Assembly: GCA_020466095.1 (NCBI GenBank)
Contig: CM035807.1
Location: 26,771,144-26,835,143, forward strand
Direction of reading: 5' to 3'
Source of the DNA: Chlorops oryzae
Taxonomy: Eukaryota > Arthropoda > Insecta > Diptera > Chloropidae
Length of the DNA: 64,000 nucleotides
Shown here: one piece after another, positions 56,790-64,000 of the stretch
Layout of the letters: each line of letters begins with the position of its first letter
Position numbering within the stretch: position 1 is the stretch's first letter
Made by a program: the position numbers and the translations under genes
The notes under the pieces: model-generated
Told to the model about the DNA's origin: nothing
The model's input: only the letters and a program-made list of their open reading frames with translations
The model's database searches: none

Positions 56790-57845
56790 TAAAAGCTAAA
56801 AATTGTTAAAAAAAAAAACTGGGCCAGAACCTCCACATAATCTAACTAGAGTCGATAGAGAAGTGGCAGCTGCATTGCCTGAATTGATACAATCATAATA
56901 AAGGCTTAGCTTCTAGAATTATTCTGAATACTCCATTTTTGTAAGAAAATAGCCGGACCGGATAGCGATTGTCCCCCATTCAAAGTTTGATTTCTCCCTT
57001 GGGCCGTTATATAAACAAATTCCCGGGTCCCAAGACCCATGCCTTCAATTAAGAAAAACCAATAAACAATAAAAAACAAAGAGCTTTTTAATTTTCATTT
57101 TCCTGGCATCTCAGTTTGCCTTTCAATAATTCACTTGCTTTCCAGGGTTTGTTTTGTTTTCGTTGTTGTTTTTCATTTTCACCTTCAATAAAAAGCATAA
57201 ATCTCTCGGCTTCATGATGCAGAACGCGGAAATGAAAAGTGCGTATTACTTTCAAAGGCATTCGCTTACGGGTGTTAATACAACCCGTACATATTATGTA
57301 CGTACGTGCACACATGCATAAACAAGCACATAGTCCATTAATGAGGCTTTCATGAAAATCTTATTGAAGGCAATGAATGAACAAAATATAGAGATAGCGA
57401 TGCGAGGATGCATATGTTTACTTAACAAGATGATGCTCGCTCGATTGCTTCATTTTCTAATGATTTTACCCAACGTTTCCAATTGATCTAAACGCACCAA
57501 TGTTTTCTTTTCTTTTCACTTCTCTATTTGTTTTTCCAATTTTTTCTTTAAAACTTTAATGTCGTGTATTTTCTGGTCTTTGCATTTTACATATTTCCCT
57601 TTAACTTTTCGCAGAAAAAATATTCATTCAAAATATTCATTCAAAACATTCATTCAAAGATGAAAAGAGTTTTTAATATAGTTGGGTATTTCAATTTTTT
57701 GTCTCAATAACTTGAATACATCTATCCTAACAGGGAAAATATGGACCATATTAAGTTTCAGTTTCATTAAAATGAGTTTTAAGGTTAACTAACTAACTAA
57801 CTTTGAAGAGCTATTTTTTGTTTTGTACGAACTTGTGCGCAAAAG
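56790..57845. other. Non-coding with a small tandem repeat
   Basis: Three tandem units of about 14 bp (ATATTCATTCAAA type) lie at 57617-57658. Nothing else is supported. Confidence 0.5.
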
Positions 57846-57849
57846 GAAT

Positions 57850-58560
57850 CCCATTTTATTGCGCTGGGGGGTTAGCTCTAGCTGACCTTAAAATACGCCT
57901 ACAAGCTATCCTATCCTGAACTACCTCATTTGTTAAACCTATTCGTTGACCTAATTTTGTCATCTGACTAACCCTTGAATTCTTTTTCCTACGCCTTGTC
58001 CTAACATCCTGTGCTACCACTACTGACAATGCCCATTTAACTGAATTTGATTAGGGTCGTCTTTGGATATGACAATACCAACAATCTCAGCATTTTCATC
58101 TCAGTAGCTGTCATTTTACTTTTGTACGATTCGTACATCGTCCAGCACTGAGTGCCGTATGTCAAAGCTGGTCTAGTGACGGTTGTGTTAAACTTTCCTT
58201 TCAGCTTAAGTGGTATCCTCCGGTCGCAAAGAAAGCCTGAATTTTCCTTCCACTTCATCCATCCGACTCCTACCCTATGGGCAACATCATCTAAACCGTC
58301 CTCACCTTGATTAATTACTGACCCTAAATATTTAAAGTAACTGCACTTTGGAAGAATAACGTCATCTAAAAATATATCTGGCATTGGAGAAAGAGTATCA
58401 GAGAACAAGCAGGTTAAGTGCTCAGTTTTCGAACGACTTATACTGAATTGACCCAATAAATTGTGTCTGGAAAGATGATCTGTTTGAAATGAAGTGTTAT
58501 AGGTCACTCATTAGGTGACTGAAATAGCAGGTCCGACAATTAAAATATTTAGACTATGTA
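57850..58560 (-). pseudogene. RTE-type LINE reverse transcriptase C-terminal fragment
   Basis: The minus-strand frame 58507-58037 contains KCSYFKYLGSVINQGEDGLD, a WMKWKENSGFLCDRRIPLKLK segment with short gaps, and VTRPALTYGTQCWTMYESYK. The FKYLGS, LCDRKIP and YG.ECW-like signatures follow the RT active site in RTE/BovB-type LINE proteins. Stops break the frame beyond 58037. The upstream RT part is cut by the hAT element at 58609. Confidence 0.75.
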
Positions 58561-58608
58561 TTGGCAATAATGTTAGAAGACAAGCCTTGATTATTATTGT
58601 ATCATTAG

Positions 58609-59733
58609 CAGAGCAGATATTTATATGCACGAAAAAAATCGCAAATATGCGCATAGAATATGCTTAAAAAATTGCAATATATGCTCAAAAAAAAAAAATA
58701 AAATATGCATGAAAAAAAATGATTTAAAATGAATTATTTTAATTTTTTTTTTAGTTTTTCTCTAGTAACAGCTTTATAGAGTCCGACATAAGCTGGTGAA
58801 GCGAAGCCAAAATTTGTCATGCACCTTCGGCCCATTACTGAAAGTGGAACTGAAGACCAAAAAATTAAATGTAGACCAGAGCACCATTTTAATTTTAATT
58901 TTTTTTTTAAATTTATTAACAAAAATCAGTCCATTTATGGTATAACGCCTAAAACAAAAATAACATTTCATATTCATAATAGTTAATAAAAGAAAAGAAC
59001 AAAAAAAAAAAAAAAGATTCATGGCCCCAGCCGAATGCAAATTTATGGTCAATGAAATTGTAAGCCGAAACCGAACCTTCAGTCAGACTAAACAGCTTAA
59101 TCTTCAATTTCAGAATTTGCACAAATAATTATATGGTGCTTAAGATTTTCCAAAGTGAATGATCGTCTCTTCTGCGTGTAGACGTTTCCGTACAGAGAGA
59201 AACTGCGCTCAACATCAGTTGAGGTTGTTGGACAAAACGCAAACCTTTCCAACATATCTGGCAAAATCTTTTTGACATACGGGTCGGTAGGTTCTTCGGC
59301 TGTATAACAAACATTATATATATCGATTATACTTTTAAAACCTTTGTTTCTTTTCAAAATTTGTTCAAAATTTTCTTGAAAGGCTTTATTTTCCAATTTA
59401 TTAAGTTTTTGCGTATTGTCTTGGATTTATTTCGACGGCTTCTCTAAGCTCTAATTAGCTAATTAGCTTAAGCTTTGTGATTGAAGTTTTTTTTATTGCA
59501 AAATCAAACTTAAAAGTATACTTGTAAATATTTTTGGATATTTCTTCGTAGGTAAAACCTTAAACTTATACTTTTAGGTGTTGACTTTGTATATTTTTAT
59601 ACTCTCCGATCATAAGTTAATTTGAAAGATACGTATATGCCGCGAACATGGCAAGAAAAAATAAAATATGCTTTAAACGGTCAAATATGCAAATGCATAT
59701 GCAAATATGCTTTATGTGCAAATATCCGCTCTG
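58609..59733 (-). mobile_element. hAT element with transposase C-terminal fragment
   Basis: The 1125-bp element starts CAGAGCAGATATTTATATGC and ends AAATATCCGCTCTG. The exact 8-bp duplication ATCATTAG (58601-58608 and 59734-59741) fits nTnnnnAn. AATATGC motifs crowd both ends. The minus-strand frame 59396-59097 encodes the hAT dimerisation region: FCPTTSTDVERSFSLYGNV, then RRSFTLENLKHHIIICAN. The catalytic part is missing, so it is a deletion derivative. Confidence 0.85.
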
Positions 59734-59923
59734 ATCATTAGTGCGAGTGACACTTCCCCTTACCTATCGATTCTAATTCGAGTGTATAGAGATCTCCGGC
59801 GCAGTTCCTCCAGTTGTTATAGAAAATTTTTCAGCCAGACATTTTTAGCTTTTATGCATTATAAATTTAGGGGTATATTTTTTTTAGTCCTCCACATGAA
59901 CTTGTAAGAGAGCGATTCCAATA

Positions 59924-60185
59924 CAGTAGACCTCCGGTAATCCGAAAAACGTTTTGCAGGGCAACTTTGTCGGAGTATAGAGCACTGCCTAAGACCCCCT
60001 ATAGTCTAAAATTTTTTGCACAAAAGAGTACCTTGATATCAGAACTACAGATCCAATGATAAGATTTTATAAGTTATACTATTATGAAGTAGAGAGATTT
60101 TTCAATATCGAGTCGATTTCCATGACATTGCCTCAACAATAGTCATTTCGGAGTAACGGCGGTACTAGATTAGCCAGGGACCTTA
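59924..60185 (+). repeat. pogo/Tigger-like fragment T, copy 2
   Basis: Starts after TA with CAGTAGACCTCCGGTAATCC and aligns with 44924-45195. No transposase. Confidence 0.55.
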
Positions 60186-60340
60186 AACCTCTGTGCGGCC
60201 TTTAAGAAAGTAATAGGAAGGAAAAACTTGCAGTGTTCAAGCATTGGTTGGCAGTGTTGCCTGCCAACTGAAGAATTTTATATAAGGCTGTCAATAATGT
60301 AGAACAAATCCACAAGGCTTTTTTATATCTTATATGGCAT

Positions 60341-61332
60341 TCAGACCGCATCGAAATCCCGGGATTTCGGCACTTTTGAGGATTTCAGCCGATATCCAGT
60401 CAAAATCCAGCGGGTTTCCCATACAAATGAATGTCAAACGAATTCCACTCAGAAATTGGATTTCAACGAAATCCCGAGAGAAATCCGGAACAAACTGAAT
60501 CCAACTGTGTGTTTTTCGATATGTATCGAAGAAATGCTGCAAACACTACTGTCAAATTCTGGAAAAAACCAAAGTTAACAAACAGGCAATGCTGCCACAC
60601 GCAAACGAAAAATTCCCTACAAACTAAAAAATCCCCACAATTCTTTACGTTTTTCCCTACCACAAATATCGTAATATTTTTTTTTTTAAATAATATGCCT
60701 CTTGCATACAAAAATATATGAGTAGCCATGAATATGGTAGGCTAATATTTTTGAGAATCTTTCAGGGTAGTCTGGAACTCCGAATCGTACTAAAGTCATA
60801 TGAAATTTTGTTTGTTTGTTTTTTTTTTTTCAATATAAAATGTTTCTTTCAAAAAATAAGTTTTTTTGTTGTGGTTCAAGTAAAACTGATTTCATTAAAA
60901 ATATGAATAGGCCTTATCTTGCAGCGGTAAATAAAACAGTTTTCAATTTATTCAAAAAAGCCTATACAAATACTATTTCAATTTTCAAATTTCCAGACTA
61001 TCGACGCTTAACGATAGCTTCTACCGAAAATTTCCACATAAACACAGTTTGGCATAGTTTTTATTTTGTCTTTTTAATTTTATGACAACCAAATTTGTAC
61101 ATTTGCCGATTTTAAGAAATCGGTACTTTTGTCCCTACAAGTCATTTCTTGTTTTAAAAAATCCCTTAAAATGTTTAAGGAAATTTCCCTACAATTGGCA
61201 GCACTACAAACAGATGAATGGCTGTCAAACCAAATCCTCTCAATGACGATATTGTTGTGTGAACGCTTGGATTTCGATATGGATTTCACGAAATCCAAGA
61301 GCCGAAATCCCGGGATTTCGGTGCTCGTCTGA
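60341..61332. mobile_element. Inverted-repeat element with palindromic ends, 7-bp duplication
   Basis: The ends TCAGACCGCATCGAAATCCC and GTGCTCGTCTGA are inverted copies. ATGGCAT flanks both sides (60334-60340 and 61333-61339). Each end contains the self-complementary CGAAATCCCGGGATTTCG (60352-60369 and 61303-61320). The 992-bp interior has no recognised protein. Confidence 0.65.
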
Positions 61333-61498
61333 ATGGCATATTACGCTGATTTTCCTTTCACACTTAAAATTAATTCAAGCGAAAATCTGACGCACAATGA
61401 TTTTCTTTAAATTTTCAATATTTAAATACGTTGCTAATATATTTCAAAGGCGTATTTATCAAGGTGGTGTTAATATCAAATCGGTTTTTCTTGTAATA

Positions 61499-62449
61499 TT
61501 GATATCGGATTGGATTCAAAATCCCGAAAATCAAAATCCCGAAAACTCAAAATCCCGAAAACTCAAAATCCCGAAAATCAAAATCCCGAAATCTCGAAAT
61601 CCGAAAACTCAAAATCCCGAAAACTCAAAATCCCGAAAAAAAATCCCGAAAAAATCCCGAAAAATATACCAAATTAAAAATTTGCGCAAATTTTTAATTT
61701 GGTATATTTTTCGGGATTTTTTCGGGATTTTTTCGGGATTTTTTTTCGGGATTTGTTCTTTTTTATTTTTATTGCATGATGAAATGCCTGTTGTTATAAA
61801 CCCGTCATATGCTCCCAATTTTTGGTCGGTTTGTTCGCTGTTTGAAGAAAATCTACCGAGAACTCAAAACAATGTCGAATCATGGCATCGCCGAATGAAA
61901 ACATTGGCAGGGCGTTCTCATATTGGTGTATACTCTATTATCGCCTTATTAGGACAAGAGAATATACGGTCAAAAACCCGTATTGAGCAAATTTTGTCTG
62001 GCGAAACTCAGAAAATAAATAAAAAACTTTTAAAAAAAGAGAAAAATCTGAAAAAAATATACCAGGAACGCGCTGATCGCTCCAAAATTAATTATTTAAA
62101 AGGTATTGCTTATAATATGCATTTATTTTAATTTATTAATAAATCACCTGAATAACTTTTCCATTACATTTAAGTTTTTTGGTTTTAGTTAAAAAAAAAA
62201 AAATTGCAACAATAAAAATTTATAAATACAAAATACAAGTTTTCGGGATTTTGAGCTTTCGGGATTTTGAGTTTTCGGGATTTTGAGTTTTCGGGATTTT
62301 GATTTTCGGGATTTTAAATTTTCGGGATTTTTTAATTTTCGGATTTTGAGCTTTCGGGATTATGAGTTTTCGGGATTTTGAGTTTTCGGGATTTTTGAGC
62401 TTTCGGGATTTTGATTTTCGGGATTTTGAGCCGTTCCCATTGATATCAG
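61499..62449 (+). mobile_element. Foldback-like MULE with tandem-repeat arms
   Basis: The left arm (61518-61665) and right arm (62237-62430) are inverted arrays of a roughly 16-bp unit, AAATCCCGAAAACTCA. Outer ends TTGATATCGG and a diverged TGATATCAG close the element. Flanks CTTGTAATA (61490-61498) and CTTGTAAATA (62450-62459) look like a 9-10 bp duplication. The interior (about 61780-62131) encodes a MULE transposase C-terminus: LFEENLPRTQNNVESWHRRM and SHIGVYSIIALLGQE. Drosophila FB/NOF elements combine tandem-repeat arms with a MULE-type transposase, so this is a relative by structure. Confidence 0.75.
61620..61755. repeat. Internal perfect palindrome in the Foldback-like element
   Basis: Centred at 61685/61686. 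Arms of about 45 bp include ATACCAAATTAAAAATTTGC and its complement with TCGGGATTTT repeats outside, and there is essentially no loop. Confidence 0.9.
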
Positions 62450-62459
62450 CTTGTAAATA

Positions 62460-62970
62460 CACATTGATATATTTATTTTTATGTGAAATATTTTTATTTA
62501 TATCTCTACTTGCTCTGTCGGTGCTTTTCTCCTTATTTTTTCTTATGACTTTCCGCTCTATAATTAATTTTTTTCTTTCGTTTTTGGCATAATTTTTCGC
62601 ATACACCACTTTCTTATAGGCAAAAGAGAAGCTTTAATGCAATCAGAAGCTTCCGCCAAGGCCTATAATTTTACATAATAAATCCTTTTTTAACAGGAAC
62701 GTTCATTATTTTTTGCAACCTTTAAGGCAATCTGGTTCTCATGGTACACAGTTTAATGCAGTGGAGAGAAAGTTCTTTTATTCGGGTTAATTTGAATTTC
62801 GATTTAAAGAGGAGAGTTTTTCGTAGGCTAGCTGAAAAAAAAAATGATAGAGAGCAACTCCAGGGCTCATAAAAATTGTGTTATGGTCGTAAAAATTATT
62901 ATGTTTCAGTGCAATATGACGGCTTAGCTCACAGCTGGCCACATTAATTTTAGAAGATTCAACGCAGCCC
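62460..62970. other. Intergenic, no gene recognised
   Basis: No supported features. Confidence 0.45.
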
Positions 62971-62975
62971 CATTG

Positions 62976-63371
62976 TTAAAGCCTATACTGAGATATGCAG
63001 TAACTACTTGCACATTAGGAGCCAATTCGCTACAACGTCGTAAAGTGTGAGAGAGACAACTATATTCACGCTCCTTGAATTCTTCAAATTATGCCAACAA
63101 TTTAACACCTTCGAAGTCGGTGTCAGTATTTCATTTGAAAAATGTGCCGCAATCAGCTGTCCTGGCATTTACTTCGCAATAAAAAATGAACATGTTCATT
63201 TTCTATGGCGAAGTAAAGCAGGCAAGTCGCATGCAACCCTGCGCACATGATTACTTGACATCTCAGTATAAGCGAAAGTAAAGTATTTACTTCGAAGTAC
63301 TTTTCAATTTTTTTTTGCACGTATTTCTTATGCAAGCTTTACTTACTGCATATCTCAGTATAGGCTTTTAA
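62976..63371. mobile_element. TTAA-flanked inverted-repeat element
   Basis: The ends AAAGCCTATACTGAGATATG (62978 on) and CATATCTCAGTATAGGCTTT (ending 63368) are exact inverted copies over 26 bp. TTAA occurs at 62976-62979 and 63368-63371, overlapping the outermost bases. A second palindrome (63165-63220, TTTACTTCGC/GCGAAGTAAA around GAACATGTTC) lies inside. It is piggyBac-like by flank only and non-coding. Confidence 0.7.
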
Positions 63372-63486
63372 CTGTGATTTGAACTTTCTTTGATAGGCAA
63401 TGAAAATACAAAACTCCAAGGGCAGCTTTAGAGCTGTCCGAAGATGTGAACAATTTCTGATGTCATTTGGAGGTCAATAATGAAAT

Positions 63487-63575
63487 TAAGGACGCGCGAA
63501 GTTGTTGGAGGGTTTTCCGTACGTCCCTTGCCGATTTTTTTCTTCATCGAAATATCTTACATCGTAAATCAGGTC
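63487..63575. mobile_element. MITE family M, remnant copy
   Basis: Contains CCGTACGTCCCTTGCC, then TTCATCGAAATATCTTACAT and CGTAAATCAGG, matching one end and the core of family M (also present in sav intron 1). Confidence 0.5.
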
Positions 63576-63579
63576 CTGT

Positions 63580-64000
63580 CAATACAAATTTATGCTAAAT
63601 GGCAGCACTATTCACTTGTGTTTCTGAACCCTACAACTTTATCCCTTATAAACAATTTCTTGCCGCATTAAAAATTCAGAAATAAAATGGGGAAAACGTA
63701 AAAAATATTTGCAAATTTTACAAGCGAATCTTATACCCACTCAAAATGAAGTATCCGCATAATTAGTTTTTGGTGTCCCATCTCAGTGTGATAACGAGCT
63801 ATCGGCATATTGTTCTGTTTTTAGTTTGAGCGAATTTCAAGGGAATTAAAACCACAAAATGGCTTTACCCTGCACGATATCTTATCAGAAAACATGGCTA
63901 ATATTGTGGTTATCATTCTAATTGGGGAAACCAAAGAAATGTCTTGTTATATCAGGCACTGTGTGATTAGGTAGAGTTAGAAAAAAGAAAAATGGGAAAT
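63580..64000. other. Window end, no gene recognised
   Basis: No supported features. Confidence 0.45.

Overview
The window is AT-rich, intron-bearing eukaryotic DNA from a fly (Diptera, probably a brachyceran). Four conserved insect genes support this: salvador (sav, minus, 18088-19944), the ATP synthase d subunit (ATPsynD, minus, 28118-28642), an intact inducible-type Hsp70 (plus, 37488-39431) and the first coding exon of a TESK/center-divider-type kinase (cdi, plus, 53335-53796). From memory, all four lie on chromosome arm 3R (Muller element E) in Drosophila melanogaster, so the window is probably Muller E. The species cannot be named from the sequence.

Layout. 1-16 kb has no host gene. It holds two tRNA-like sequences, INE-1-like repeats with a GTCT microsatellite, hAT and pogo-like MITEs, and decayed mariner and LINE pieces. 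18.1-19.9 kb is the four-exon sav gene, whose first intron is largely a MITE remnant. 20.3-26.8 kb is a transposon nest: an old MITE is split by a TAA-flanked element, which is split by a TTA-flanked element, which holds both a hAT element with a 101-bp tandem array and a 5'-truncated jockey-like LINE. 26.8-29.2 kb holds a long inverted repeat and ATPsynD.

30.0-39.7 kb is an Hsp70 locus. The intact plus-strand gene has heat-shock elements, a TATA box and an EEVD terminus. On the minus strand are two head-to-tail Hsp70 copies that align from promoter to 3' flank but are riddled with small indels. They are either pseudogenes or badly corrected consensus of real copies. 40-52 kb is mostly non-coding with further hAT, pogo-like and MULE-like elements and a LINE RNase H fragment.

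52.5-55.4 kb contains the cdi exon followed at once by an indel-riddled second copy of the same 1.4 kb, which looks like an assembly error. 56.6-64 kb is transposon-rich: an RTE-type LINE fragment, a hAT with a transposase C-terminus, a Foldback-like MULE whose terminal repeats are built of short tandem repeats, and a TTAA-flanked inverted-repeat element.

The host genes do not form an operon. sav acts in Hippo signalling, ATPsynD in the mitochondrial F1Fo ATP synthase, Hsp70 in proteostasis and cdi in kinase signalling. The unusual content is the transposon architecture and the Hsp70 and cdi duplications, two of which carry the same indel signature and need raw-read checks before biological interpretation.
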